Assembly: GCA_948474755.1 (NCBI GenBank)
Contig: CAOLHI010000080.1
Location: 496,001 to 560,000, forward strand
DNA from: Ctenosaura bakeri
Taxonomy: Eukaryota; Chordata; Lepidosauria; Squamata; Iguanidae
Direction of reading: 5' to 3'
Length of the DNA stretch: 64,000 nt
Part shown: piece after piece, positions 21,515 to 31,986 of the stretch
How the letters are laid out: each line of letters starts with the position of its first letter
Position numbering within the stretch: position 1 is the first letter of the stretch
Position numbers and translations under genes: made by a program
The notes under the pieces: generated by a model
What the model saw: the letters and a program-made list of their open reading frames with translations, nothing else
The model's database searches: none
What the model was told of the DNA's origin: nothing

Positions 21515-22299
21515 CAGTGGTTCTCAACCTGGGGGTCGGGACCCCTTTGGGGGTCGAATGACCATTTCACAGGGGTCGCCGCTCCTCAATCCTGCCCCCC
21601 CTTTTAAAAGAAGGTGGCCTCATAGCCAATGGGAGCAGTGCTTCTGAGACCCCTGCGCTGGGGTTCAAACTGCAAACCCCAGGATTACATAGGATGGTGA
21701 AAGTGGAATAATAGCGCTATAACAGTCTAGTGCAGAAATAGCCAGGATGACTTTCTCCTCTCGCTTTTGTTGTGCGTGGACCCTTGGCACTTGCCACACG
21801 CACGTGTTGTATTCTTCGCCCTGACTGTCTTGCATTCCTCGCTTTTTGTATGTTCAGAGTCCGCACTCCCTTTAAGGGAGGGAGGGAGGGTGGGAGTGAA
21901 ACAAAACACATCTGCTTGTGCCGCCACCATCTTTCCTCTCTCCCTATCCTTTCCTCCCTGCGCCTCGTGTAAAATGTGGGCTGTTTTGGCCTTGCCTTTG
22001 GGAGTGACTGGCTTTTTGAACTGTGGAAACCCAACATTCAGAACTAGAACTACTGCCTTAATTTTGGCATTGATGGACGCTTTCTGTGCTTAAAAAGGGG
22101 GGAGGGTTACCAGTTTTTAGGCATTAGAAGTCTATCCAGAGCAGTGATTTAGGGCAGTGTTTCCAATCTATTTGATGTTGGAAATAACTAACTAACTAAC
22201 AAATAAATAAATAACGAAAATGATTTTATGGTTGGGGGTCACCACAACATGAGGAACTGTATTAAGGGGTTGCGGCATTAGGAAGGTTGAGAACCACTG
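21515..22299. mobile_element. hAT element with SPIN-type ends
   Basis: Starts CAGTGGTTCTCAACCTGGGG, then GGGGTCGAATGACCATTTCA; ends TTATGGTTGGGGGTCACCAC, AACATGAGGAACTGTATTAA, GGCATTAGGAAGGTTGAGAA and CCACTG. These are the ends of SPIN-family hAT transposons, known to have moved horizontally among squamates and other tetrapods. TTCTAAAT occurs directly outside both ends (21,507-21,514 and 22,300-22,307), a perfect 8-bp hAT duplication. The 785-bp length and mid-section differ from the usual short SPIN derivative: about 500 bp of unrelated sequence, including half of a Harbinger-like MITE, lies between the ends. No transposase frame seen. Confidence 0.85.
21660..21742. mobile_element. Right half of a Harbinger-like MITE inside the hAT element
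   Basis: AAACTGCAAACCCCAGGATT, then GGTGAAAGTGGAATAATAGC and CTAGTGCAGAAATAGCC: the right half of the abundant MITE family, with no left half adjacent. Confidence 0.65.
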
Positions 22300-22494
22300 T
22301 TCTAAATACTCTCATTGGCACCAAGGGAGCTTTTCCCCACTATGAATATTTGCCACATAGGGGCAGGAATTTCAGGATTGTTGTAGGGGAAAGAAAGGTT
22401 AAACTTCTCTCCCTGTGCACTGTGCTTCTTCCTTTGGAATGGAGAACAGCTCTGGTCAGCTCCAAAATGATATGAAGGATACCACCATATTGAA

Positions 22495-22705
22495 CATGCT
22501 CAATCCTGGCAAGTTTCAGAAGCTAAGTAGCATAAGGCATGGTAAGTACCTGGATGGAAAGACCAGGCAGGGATTTCTTAGATAGAGCTATGAAAGAATC
22601 CCGCCTGAAAACCTGGAGACCTATTTCTGCCTTTCAGAGCTAACTATACTGGGTAAATCAATGATCTACTGCATATGAGGCAGTTTGCTATGTTCCCCAA
22701 CACCT
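22495..22705 (+). mobile_element. 5S-like SINE with a second tail type
   Basis: Head: CAGAAGCTAAGTAGC and GGTAAGTACCTGGATGGAAA resemble the 5S rRNA internal control region (GAAGCTAAGCAGGG...GGTTAGTACTTGGATGGGAG). Tail: CTAACTATACTGGGTAAATC and GAGGCAGTTTGCTATGTTCC, the ACTGGGCTAGATGGACC...AAGGCAGCTTCCTATGTT-type end common in sauropsids. It therefore differs from the 5S-SINE at 22,838. Confidence 0.55.
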
Positions 22706-22837
22706 CAGCTACTGAGATACATACTGAGATGAATTATATAATCTAATTAGGTAGTTAGGATGTGGTTGCAACTTAAGGATTTTTTGTTGTTGTTCACTAC
22801 TCACACATTTAAAGAAGAAAGATAAAACCTAACTCTG

Positions 22838-23075
22838 GGTATGTGTGCTTTCAAGTCATCTGCCGACGTATGATGACCCCAAGAATTTCACGGGATTTCC
22901 TTAGGCAAGGACTACTCAGAGCTGGTTTTGCCAGTTCCCTCCTGTAAAATATAGCATACAGCACCTAGTGTTTGTTGGTGGTCTCTCATCTAAGTACCAA
23001 CCAGGGCTGACCCTGCTTAGCTTCCAAGATCAGACAGGATCCGGCACCTTTAGAATATCTAGGCCTTCTATTACA
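22838..23075 (-). mobile_element. 5S rRNA-derived SINE
   Basis: On the minus strand the head reads GATCTTGGAAGCTAAGCAGG, GTCAGCCCTGGTTGGTACTT, then AGATGAGAGACCACC, closely following vertebrate 5S rRNA across its A box, intermediate element and C box. It continues through GGTGCTGTATGCTATATTTT and a body ending in GTCATCATACGTCGGCAGAT and TGAAAGCACACATAC. It is a SINE with a 5S-derived pol III promoter (SINE3 class); I recall a 5S-Sauria family in lizards. It is not a 5S gene: the 5' third is degraded and an unrelated body follows. Confidence 0.8.
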
Positions 23076-25834
23076 TTACAAAACAAAACACAAAACAATA
23101 CAAAAAAGCAAATTGTTAATCTCAGTTAGAGTAGATCCACTGAATGAACAAGGTTTGTTATATCAACACTTAGGTAGGTGTTTTTGATTCAGTGAGTTTA
23201 CTCATTAACAACAGAGTTTTGTCCACTATTGTTACTCATAACTGACAGGATTTATCTCTCATATTTAAATATGTGATTGCTAAACAACAAAGAAATAAAC
23301 TGAAAAGAAATTCTCAGGGTGCAACCACATCCTAACTGACTTAACAAATAATTAAAAAGTATTTATCTGTATCTGCAAAGTTTGATAACCTCAAGCTGAA
23401 TTCCTAATTCATTTCATTTAAAAAAAATGCTTGGAACAAGTTCATACAATGAACCTTTTCTTTATTAAGTACACTTAAAATATGTCCCCAAAATAGCTTA
23501 TAGTTTAGAACTAAAGGTTTTTAAGTGTGTGTGTGCTTTCTTTTTTTTAAACTTGAGCCTCTCTGAAGATACAACAAAAGGTAGTCACAAGCAGAGCATA
23601 GCGAGAGTCACTTACTCTTTTTCCATCTCAGCAAAAGTTTGGAAGACACCAAAGTCATTTCCAAAAGCATGCTGGCATCACAACAAAATATACTCATGAA
23701 GAAAGATCCCCTTCTGACATTAAAAGCTGCTGAAACAAAGAGCTTAAAAAGAAGAAGAAAAGAACAATATATTCTGAGAGAAAGAGAGATTAAGCCTGAG
23801 GAGTCACTTCCAATCAGAAAGCCACCATTTAATTACAACACACAGGAAATTACAGAGTGAATGGCTAGGACAGTGATAAGAAACTGACACTGGAGGATGA
23901 CAGGTACTGAAATTCGACCACTTCATCACAAAGCTACTTATCACAAGAGCCTGTCTGGAAGGCTGACAATCTGATTGTACTGTCAACTCAATTCATAATT
24001 AATATATTTATCAAATTAATTACTGAAAAAATCTCACTGGCGCTCGCCATAAAACAGTGGCTAAATTCATTGCCCGTTGGCTTCGTTTACTGCTAATAAC
24101 TGTGCTGTCAGTTTAATGAGGGCAGTGATTGGGCCCTGTTTTAGCTGCATGACAGACAAATTGCCCTCTTATAGGGAATGATACAGAGAATTTAAGAGAA
24201 GAAAAGAAATATGTCATTGTTTGGTGACAGCCACAATCGCAGCCTTGTCTCGGAAACTTAGCATCAATTCGGACATACATGAAAGGGAGGTTGGGAATTC
24301 TTTTGGCAGTTAAATAAATACTTTATGAAATTCTGACTGATCCCTTCATCTGAAATGACCTAGCACTACAGTGGATAACTTTCAATAATTCCCTCTTTAT
24401 TACAATACTTGGCAAGAGTCCATTGCTCAGCAAAAGAGAAAAAGCTAAGCCAGGCCACCATTAGGGTGTAAATAAAAGCCAACTAAACTAAGCTGTAATT
24501 CTGTACATTCTTCTGTTGCTTGAAACAGAGAAATCTGATCGATACGAGTGTACAGGTAACATTACCTATATCTCTGTATGCTCAAAGGCATGGCTTGTCA
24601 GCTAAAAAGAATTACACGACTTGAGCTGTAGTAAATGGGTATCTTCTTTGTAGCTACACCTGGTGACACAAGCTGAATATTCATTAGTTCATTGTCTTCA
24701 AGTGCATGCATGCAATTTTATAGGATACAGTACTGTGAAGGCTACACATAACTGGAACACCATGCTCGTTAGCTCAGGAAAAAGTAATAATTTACTATAT
24801 CTCTGCACAGCACTGTTAATAGCCAGTAAACTTCATTGATTCATATCAATGGACATAAATCCCATGTCCAATCTGGACATAAAACATCTTTTCTCAATGT
24901 TTGCCCTTCAGAAACAGGTGGAGCCAAGAACCCAGAAGTGGCATACTGGACTAGCCAAGATTATAAAGTTGTTTAGGTTATGTGATACCGCAACACTGTC
25001 CCAACCTGGCACCATTCAGTGGCATTGGAATACGTTTTCCAGTGTATGTGCTTGCTCGGTATAGTGGGAGCTGTAATCCAAGATCTTCAGTTTGGGAAAG
25101 GCTATACCATGCTGCTTCCCAAAGAAGCTATTAAATTTGTGAAAAAATGGCTTAAAGGAAAGTCTTCAAAAGTTGTACAGCTGTGCAAAACTGTCATGAT
25201 GCTAGAATGCATACACAGATTATTAGAAAATGAATGAAAACGTAACATAAACCTATTTAATCTCTTGCACAATTTAAAGTCTATCCAATGCTAGGAAGCA
25301 CTGGGCTTCCTAAGGAATAAGATGCTGGCAGGCAGCAGTGGCACACCCCCTCCAGCTCTTCCTGCTTGATGGGCTGGGGTAGTCAGTGGATTTGCTACTG
25401 TGGGACCAGTGAACCCACTGTGGAGTTCATCATTTCCCACCCCCAGCACACAAATGTTCAAAGCTGAGTGGTGCTAGTGCTGGGCTCTAGTTCAGCACAG
25501 CTAAGCTCCCATTCAGATTGGAGCCACTGGAGGAAAAGCAAAAAAAAAAAAAATCCAAAGGGGGTTCATTGCCCCCACAGTGCAGATGCACTGGAAACCT
25601 CTGGAGCTCCCATCCATTTTCTTCTCTTGCAGGATATCACTATGTGTGACACACAGCCTAGCCTAATCTAACCTGCTGTCCTCAGATACAGTGGAGAGCA
25701 CTTTCTCATGATCTTGAGACTTGAAATACAATTAATCTGCCAGTCTCATCAGCTTCTATATATGAAACAGATGAAGGCACCATCATAGCAACAGACTCTT
25801 TGCTTTTAGAAGGCTAGCTCTCCATCTCATTTGT
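23076..25834. other. Long repeat-poor block with a candidate conserved core
   Basis: No transposon recognised over about 2.7 kb, unusual for this window. The core 23,890-24,500 has many homeodomain-type cores (TAATTA, ATTAAT, TTTAATGAG), GCATGACAGACAAATTGCC and little simple repeat. Open frames at 23,639 (73 codons) and 25,019 (72 codons) resemble no family I know. A poly-A run lies at 25,540. Confidence 0.4.
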
Positions 25835-25945
25835 ATTGTTGTTGGCCATCAAATCAGCTTTGACTTTTGGCAACCCTATGAATGAGAGATCTCCAGGAGA
25901 CCCTGCTACTAAAAGTCCTGCTCAGGTCTTGCAAACTCAGTAAAG
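25835..25945 (-). mobile_element. Bov-B LINE 3' end fragment
   Basis: ATTGTTGTTGGCCATCAAAT, CTTTTGGCAACCCTATGAAT, GAGAGATCTCCAGGAGACCC and AGTCCTGCTCAGGTCTTGCA: same order as 14,107-14,350 but shorter. Confidence 0.65.
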
Positions 25946-26237
25946 GAAGCCATGGTAAACTTATGATACAGATGAGTCCTTATAAAAACAGTTATAAGGT
26001 CGGAGGCTGGTAGTTCCAATGCCACTCTAGTGATGCCTCCACTGAAGCATTTGGTCCAAACTTGACAGGAACTATCCAAGGTGCTTACCTATTTAGGGGA
26101 TAAGATTCCCCTTGACTAACTCCTTTAAGTTCAGACATAAATTTGTCACAAATTCACTGCTCCACTGATATTGCATCTATCAGCCCTAACAGTATAGATC
26201 AGAACATAGTCTTCACTTTTAGTATTCTCTAGAAAGC

Positions 26238-26343
26238 AACTAGTGTTAGTCTGTTGCACTAAGTACAAGAATTTAGACACACTTTTAAAGATTAACAAAT
26301 GTATTACAAGATAAGCTTTTGCGGACCTGGTTCCTAGTCCACG
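26238..26343. mobile_element. Fragment of a dispersed sauropsid repeat
   Basis: TAGTGTTAGTCTGTTGCACT, AAAGATTAACAAATGTATTA and CAAGATAAGCTTTTGCGGAC: a relative of the repeat at 20,655. A Sauria SINE head follows directly. Confidence 0.5.
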
Positions 26344-26465
26344 AGAGCCAGCACAGTGTACTGCTTTGAGCATTTGACTACAACCCTGGAGATCAGGGTT
26401 CAATTCTCTGTTTGGCTGTGGAAACCCACTGAGTGATTTTGAGCACACCACACACTCTCAGCCAA
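26344..26465 (+). mobile_element. Sauria-type SINE, 3'-truncated
   Basis: Head GAGAGCCAGCACAGTGTACT, then TTTGAGCATTTGACTACAAC, B box region AGATCAGGGTTCAATTCTC and GGAAACCCACTGAGTGATTT, stopping after ACACTCTCAGCC. The 3' half and tail are missing, unusual for a retroposon that is copied from its 3' end, so a later deletion is likely. Confidence 0.8.
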
Positions 26466-27149
26466 CCCTAGTCCTTTGGCCATTGTGATATCGCATGAAG
26501 CAAAGTCAGCATAATAAATAACATCAGTGGGGAAGGTCTAATGTCATCATAAAGGAGATACAGATAGGTTATGTACTAGTTTAAATTAATTTGTTCATAA
26601 TTTGTCAGGGATTTGCATGAATTACCTATGAGTAATTCCGTTTTACATAGCTTCTTTCCCTGTTAAGTGAGCACACGTCAGTAAAATGTAGACAAGCAGG
26701 AACATTTTTTTTTTGAACAAGCCTAACCATAAAATTAATGCTGTGAAAAATCTGTATAGCAATCTTATGTGCTGCACATTAAAATCTTATGTGTGGTATA
26801 AAGAATATGTACAGCTACAATCATTGAAAAAACATTTGAGAAAAGAAGTAAAACAGCAATTCCTGTTCTGGGCTCTTTCACAGTTTAATCAGCTAATCTG
26901 TCTCAGTAAATTCTGTCTTGTAGAGTATCTAAGGATGGTCATCATATAGCATTTACAACATAATCTTATGCATATTTACTGAGAAATAAGTCCCACTGAC
27001 TTCAAAAGGAACTATGATCCACATACAATCCTATTCTTTCCCATTGTATTATTGAATATTGTAACTTTAGATATAACAGTTCAAGGTAGATGTAGTTGCT
27101 ATATAATACAGATGCTTATTGATTACTTCTACATCAGGGTTTTTTTTAA

Positions 27150-27345
27150 CACCGTACAATCATTGTACTATAATTCCACTTTAAATGCAATGGCTCCATC
27201 CTATGGAATCCCGGGATTTGCAGTTAAGGCAGAAGCATTTAGAATTTTCAGCCAGAGAGTTCAAGTGGCTCACCAACCTACAAAACCCAGTGTTCTATAG
27301 AATGTAGCCATGGTGGTTACAATGGATTCATAGTGCTATTATTGC
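27150..27345. mobile_element. Degraded MITE related to the Harbinger-like family
   Basis: CTATAATTCCACTTTAAATG, CATCCTATGGAATCCCGGGA, TTTGCAGTTAAGG and AGAATTTTCAGCCAGAGAGT follow the family order, but AATGCAATGGCTCC and its partner near the other end are extra. A divergent subfamily or old copy; ends not clear. Confidence 0.5.
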
Positions 27346-27369
27346 TCAGTATCAAAGGGCCTTGGAAGT

Positions 27370-27465
27370 GGGACCCTATGGCCCTCTAGATGTTGTTGTC
27401 TATATTGGTTAGACCTGGTGGGAACTGAAGTTCAACATCTGGAGGGTCACCAATTCCAGACTACA
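27370..27465. repeat. Palindromic AACATCTGGAGGG repeat
   Basis: GGCCCTCTAGATGTTGTTGT and GAAGTTCAACATCTGGAGGG are inverted copies. This is a very common small palindromic repeat of lizards and snakes; a second copy is at 29,395-29,500. Confidence 0.55.
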
Positions 27466-28409
27466 CTGAAATGAATGGAACTACAACTCCAACATATGTT
27501 ACTTATGAAATATGGATGAAATTATTTCACATGAAGTTTTACACTGTTGCAAATGTAAAGATGTTACATGGAAAATTCTAAAGTTTTCAATCTCAAGCAG
27601 TGAAGTTTTGGCCACTGAATCTTGAACTATTTATGCTGAGTTTAGTATTCAACAGTCTTATAATCAGTTCCAGTATATTTTCAATACCTCTTTGGTCTTA
27701 TTGAAAGCAATAGCAAAATTCCCACTGCATTTATCAGATGTGAACATCACTTGACTCACGTATGTTCCTATTCCTTGCTCTGCCAGAGATCTGAAGGCAG
27801 TCTACGGTTTTCAACTTCTAACTGGGAAAATGTTTGACTATTGAGTCACCACTCACGATCTCAACAAATCAGCAAAGAGCACATCAAGGAGCTTATTGTA
27901 GTTTCAGTGTATATTTCACAAAATAAAATAAAATAGAAGGACCACTGCAACCATTATTTCTGCAAAATAATGTGAACCTACTAATTTTTAAGGCAGTGAT
28001 CTTTCTTTTTGATGCCACAATAATAAAAAGTAGGTGTAAATGTATTTTGAAAATGAAAGGAAGATTCATCAGCTTTCTATTCAACCTTCAAAAAGTAAAT
28101 AGGTATATTCTAACTGGAACATGTTTCCCATTGAGCACTGGACTCCAAAATTTTGACTACTTACAGCAATCATTTGGGGTGAGAGAAGGAATATTGCATT
28201 TTCGATTTTTATTTTGATGTCTGATCTCTGATGTCAAGTTTTAAAATATAAATACCTTAACCTATGAAAAGACAGTGATAGTATCATCAGCAAAAAGGCT
28301 ACATTTTGCTGAGAACAATCTTAATAGAGAATAATAGAATTTTGTCAAGAGTGGCACACATAAACACGGACACCTATCTTTACGCTCTTCTTTTCTTAGA
28401 TCACTCCTA
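27466..28409. other. Unique AT-rich sequence
   Basis: No repeat recognised. It ends at the sharp transition to a CpG-rich element. Confidence 0.35.
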
Positions 28410-29073
28410 GGCCCTTTTCGCACTAGGCTTTTTGCGCGAGTGGGGGCGGGCGGCTTGCGGGAAAAGCCTAGTTCGGGAGCCTGCCGGTTCCCCGCTGGTT
28501 CCTTCCGCAGCCGAAGGAACCAGCTGGGAAACGGCACCGTCCCGGAGGCGGCGGCGGCTCGCGAGTCCATCCCCCCCGCGTGCGCAAGAAAGGAGCCCGT
28601 CGCTCCTGGCGCGCGCAGGGGGCGGGCGCGACTGTCCCTCGCTCCTGGCGCGAGCGACAGTTGCGCCCGCCCCCCGCGTGCGCCAGGAGCGAGCGACAGT
28701 CGCGCCCGCCCCCCACGCGCGCGAGCGGGAGGCTGTCGCGAGCAGCCCCCCGCCCGTGCGAAGCAGGATGCTCTCGCATCCGCCACGCTAGCTCCCCGCC
28801 CCGCCCCTTCCTTCCGCACGGGCGGAGGGAAGGAGGCGCGACCCGGCCGCCTCCCCGACGCACCGCACTACAGGTGAGTGCGTGTGGGCGCCGGGAGCGT
28901 AGCGCGAGCGCGGGGTGATTTTCGCTTGAAAGCGAAAATCAAAAACCCCGCGCTCGCGCCGCTGCAGCCCTGTGAGAGTGCCGGAAGTGGGAGTGCGTCG
29001 TGCAGAGCGACGCTCCCACTCCCGCACGGCTCACGGGGCTATTTCGCCCGGGAAAGCCCGTGCGAAAAGGGCC
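28410..29073 (+). mobile_element. CpG-rich GGCC-ended MITE (type A), full copy
   Basis: A 664-bp element, extremely GC- and CpG-rich, with long terminal inverted repeats GGCCCTTTTCGCAC...GTGCGAAAAGGGCC and a perfect CTA duplication (28,407-28,409 and 29,074-29,076). Inside are tandem variants of GCTCCTGGCGCG/GCGCCAGGAGCG (28,597-28,730), a CAG|GTGAGTGCG splice-donor-like site at 28,873/28,874, and hairpins at 28,902-28,959 and 28,987-29,018. Its frames of 100-185 codons on both strands are CpG-driven (Arg/Ala/Pro-rich) and I do not regard them as genes. CpG density argues for recent insertion or protection from methylation decay. Confidence 0.8.
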
Positions 29074-29121
29074 CTAGTGTAGCTTAATAGATTTTTTTTT
29101 TTTTTTTGTGAGACAATCACT

Positions 29122-29266
29122 AATGTGACCCTGGGTGCATCACATACTCTCAGCTCCAGAAAACCCTGCAATAAGTTCACCTTACGATCATCTTAAGGTC
29201 ATAAATTGGAAATAATTTGAAAGCACACAACAACAACAACTACTACTACTACTACTACTACTACTT
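29122..29266 (+). mobile_element. Sauria-type SINE 3' half with (CTA)n tail
   Basis: TGTGACCCTGGGTGCATCAC, CTCTCAGCTCCAGAAAACCC, GGTCATAAATTGG and TGAAAGCACACAACAACAAC, then (CTA)n to 29,266. 5'-truncated. Confidence 0.7.
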
Positions 29267-29394
29267 AGATATTGTGGAATTTTCTCAGTATAGTCTTCAA
29301 TTTTTGTGTGATAAGCATCATTCTCCCACCTTACAATTCCTCAGGACATTGCTGAATTTTCCTGTACTTATACAAGCCTTCCCACATAGGCTGG

Positions 29395-29500
29395 TGCACT
29401 TCAGATGTTTTGGACTAAAACTCCCATAATCTCTAACCACTGGGTGTGATGGCTGGTGCTGATGAAAGCTACAGTCCACAGCATCTGAAGAGCACCAGAT
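29395..29500. repeat. Palindromic dispersed repeat
   Basis: CTTCAGATGTTTTGGACTAA and CTACAGTCCACAGCATCTGA are inverted partners around AACTCCCATAATC; same family as 27,370-27,465. Confidence 0.5.
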
Positions 29501-29571
29501 TGTGAAAAAAATGGACTTGTAATTTTTGTGCACATTCTCAACAGTTTTTGGTGAATGAGAACAGTTGTTGA

Positions 29572-29574
29572 TTT

Positions 29575-29609
<35 letters not shown>
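29572..29609. repeat. (TTTC)n microsatellite
   Basis: About nine TTTC units. Confidence 0.95.
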
Positions 29610-30744
29610 GCACATAGTTTCCTCTCCATTCATTTCAGATTAATGTGTGTACATGTGTGGGTGCACATATCCTCCCACTCACCCACACATGCATTTCAGT
29701 ATGCGGACGACAAATGTTTGCCATGTTACATTTGATCTTTGACATTTTGTAGGGAAAGAGGAGAAATCTATCTAGTTTGCATATTGATAAAAACTTATCA
29801 AATTTTGCACTTTTGGTCCAATATGAAACCAAAACATGATTATCCTTCATAATTTGCACTTCTAAAAATTTTTACAGTGCACTTTTCAAAACAAAGAATG
29901 CATTTAAATTATTATGTTACAGGGAAATGCACACACATTCAAAAAATGCATGTGAAAATATATTCAGAAAGAAATGTTTTCAAAAATGTTGTAGACATGC
30001 ATGAAATTGCAAAATTTGATCATTGTAAAATTTCATGTAAACGTCTTTTACAAGATATAGAAAAGATACAGAAATGGAACAAACTAAATTTAATCATGGA
30101 AAATGAGAAGCTGAGAAAAAAATAAACTGACATATTAACCTGTCTCTACTGTGGACAATATGTCCATGTGGAGATTAAAAAAAAGAGGAAGAAATACAGA
30201 GAATTCAGCTGCAATCCCAAGCCACTAACTTGCAAGCACATCCCAGTAAAATCAATTTCTTCTATGCGTAAGTATCACACTTCAGTTCATTGAAAACAAT
30301 GAGGCATTCAATATACAAAGAAAGGGTTTCTATGTTTCCAAAATGATGGATGATCATTAGAGGTCAAAATGAAGATGGTGTATCTAGTTTAAAAAAATCA
30401 AATGCAAAATAGTTTCCAGATGTCACTGCTTAGAATATTATTGCTTCTTGTACTTATATTAAAATGCATACTGGGAAAAATTCACAGTTCTTTCTGTAAG
30501 CCTATGCACTGTGTAATTGGATCTACTTATCTATAGAGGGCAACCTCCTTCTAGGCAGACAGGTGATCTGAAAATGAAGGAAAGGAGGGGGTTTGGATCT
30601 CCTCATTTTACCGTATTAATGTCCCTCTTCCTTAAAGAATCAGAATGGAAAATTTAAAAAAAACAACTTTGTAACTGAATCAAATTCTAACACATTTATT
30701 CACATGATCCCTTTCCTTAATGAAGATGATATTGACTATAAAGA
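29610..30744. other. Unique AT-rich sequence
   Basis: No repeat recognised with confidence. AATCCCAAGCCACTAACTTG to about 30,310 may be a decayed small palindromic repeat (the AAGTAAGTCCCATTGA type). Confidence 0.35.
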
Positions 30745-31099
30745 TGATGATGTTCTTTACTTACATACCCCACATTTGCCCTAAAACCAGGACTCAAGAT
30801 AGCTTAAAGATTAAAATGCAAAACAGATTTTAAAAATGTAAAAGATTGAAATAGAATTAAGCTATTAACAACTCTAAAACCAATTTAAATTATACAGCAT
30901 AACTTTTACAAAGCAATTTTTAAAAACCAGTATGATTAAAACAGTCCAGCACACTCTCAAAAGCCTTTCCTTTGAAAATTTTCCCTTTAAAAATCTTCAA
31001 TTTTCAAAAACCAACTAGAATTTTTTTAAAAAAGTTTTTGCCTGCCAACAGAAGGACGGCAAGGAAGGCCATCCTCACTTCCCTACAAAGGGAGTTTCA
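30745..31099 (-). mobile_element. L2-like LINE 3' region
   Basis: From the tail side: ACATACCCCACATTTGCCCT, CAGGACTCAAGATAGCTTAA, A-rich 3' UTR, then TTTTTGCCTGCCAACAGAAG and GAAGGCCATCCTCACTTCCC. It is cut at 31,100 by a MITE. Confidence 0.55.
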
Positions 31100-31252
31100 G
31101 GCTATTTCCACACTACACTGCTATATTCTGGGCCTTGTAGTTTACTGATGCCAAAGAGCTCTCTGCTGTGAATCTAAATGCCCCTTCCTAAACCCCAGGA
31201 TACCATAGGAAAGTGGAATAATAGCACTATAATGGTGTAGCGTGGAAAGGCC
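31100..31252. mobile_element. Harbinger-like MITE, short copy
   Basis: GGCTATTTCCACACTACACT...GTGTAGCGTGGAAAGGCC, 153 bp, with CCAAAGAGCTCTCTGCTGTG and CCTTCCTAAACCCCAGGATA in the family order. Both inner arm segments are shortened. Confidence 0.7.
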
Positions 31253-31267
31253 CTTAGTCACAATTGT

Positions 31268-31345
31268 GACACTATTGAATCATAGAGCTGGAAGAGACCA
31301 CAGGGGCCATCCAGTCCAACCCTCTAAAATGCAGGAAGACACATC
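31268..31345 (-). mobile_element. CR1 LINE 3' end fragment
   Basis: AATCATAGAGCTGGAAGAGA, CCACAGGGGCCATCCAGTCC and AACCCTCTAAAATGCAGGAA are the complement of the CR1 3' UTR. Confidence 0.8.
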
Positions 31346-31905
31346 AAAATACTCCTGACTGATGACCATCCAGCCATTGGCATGATTGTAACTCCCACCA
31401 CCACCACCTACTTTACTGGGCAGCATAGTGATAGGACTGTGAAAAGGATGTATATAACTATGCCATTGAGTTTTTCTGACATTTCCACCTTACTATCTTA
31501 CTGTACATGTTTGGAATGATTTTCAGTGAAAGGAAATGAATGTCATTTTCACTTTGGTAAGAGTTTAGAATAGATTTCCCTCTGCCCTTACATTTTTGTT
31601 GTGTAGTGAGCACACAGTTGCTTTTCATATGCATAATTTCCTATTTTGAAGCTAAGGAGTACCATTTCCCATCTCAAGTAAAGGGCTGACTTAACTGTGC
31701 ATCATTCGATATTTAAAAGTGCTAACAGCTTCATTTCACATTCTTCACACAACACCAGATTAAGTCATTGTGGTATATTACGTTTATCTGCTCAACAATT
31801 TTCATAAGGACTCATCTGTATCATCAATTTACCATACAACTAATGCAGTATTTGAAAAATATATCACTGGTTCAGGACACTTACACATGACTGTAAATGA
31901 CAGAC

Positions 31906-31906
<1 letters not shown>
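31346..31906. other. Unique sequence, nothing recognised
   Basis: Ordinary AT-rich non-coding sequence. Confidence 0.35.

Positions 31907-31986
<80 letters not shown>
31907..31986. repeat. Compound (GATA)n(GACA)n microsatellite (Bkm type)
   Basis: About eleven GATA units switching at about 31,952 to about eight GACA units. The GATA/GACA pair is the defining motif of Bkm satellite, first described from snake sex chromosomes; at this length it is a dispersed microsatellite, not a satellite block. Confidence 0.95.

Noticed and set aside
21515..22299. hAT transposase gene inside the SPIN-ended element
   Set aside because: Frames of up to 108 codons in the interior do not resemble hAT transposase and the element is far too short.
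22950..23045. 5S rRNA gene
   Set aside because: Only the internal control region and C-box side match; the 5' part is degraded and a SINE body follows, so it is a retroposon.
23639..23860. Charged 73-codon frame
   Set aside because: No homology I recognise and no surrounding gene signals; a chance frame in A-rich DNA.
28262..28918. Several overlapping open frames of 100-185 codons over the CpG-rich block
   Set aside because: They occur in many frames on both strands at once, are Arg/Ala/Pro-rich, and lie across a transposon with inverted repeats and a target duplication. Lack of stops follows from GC content.
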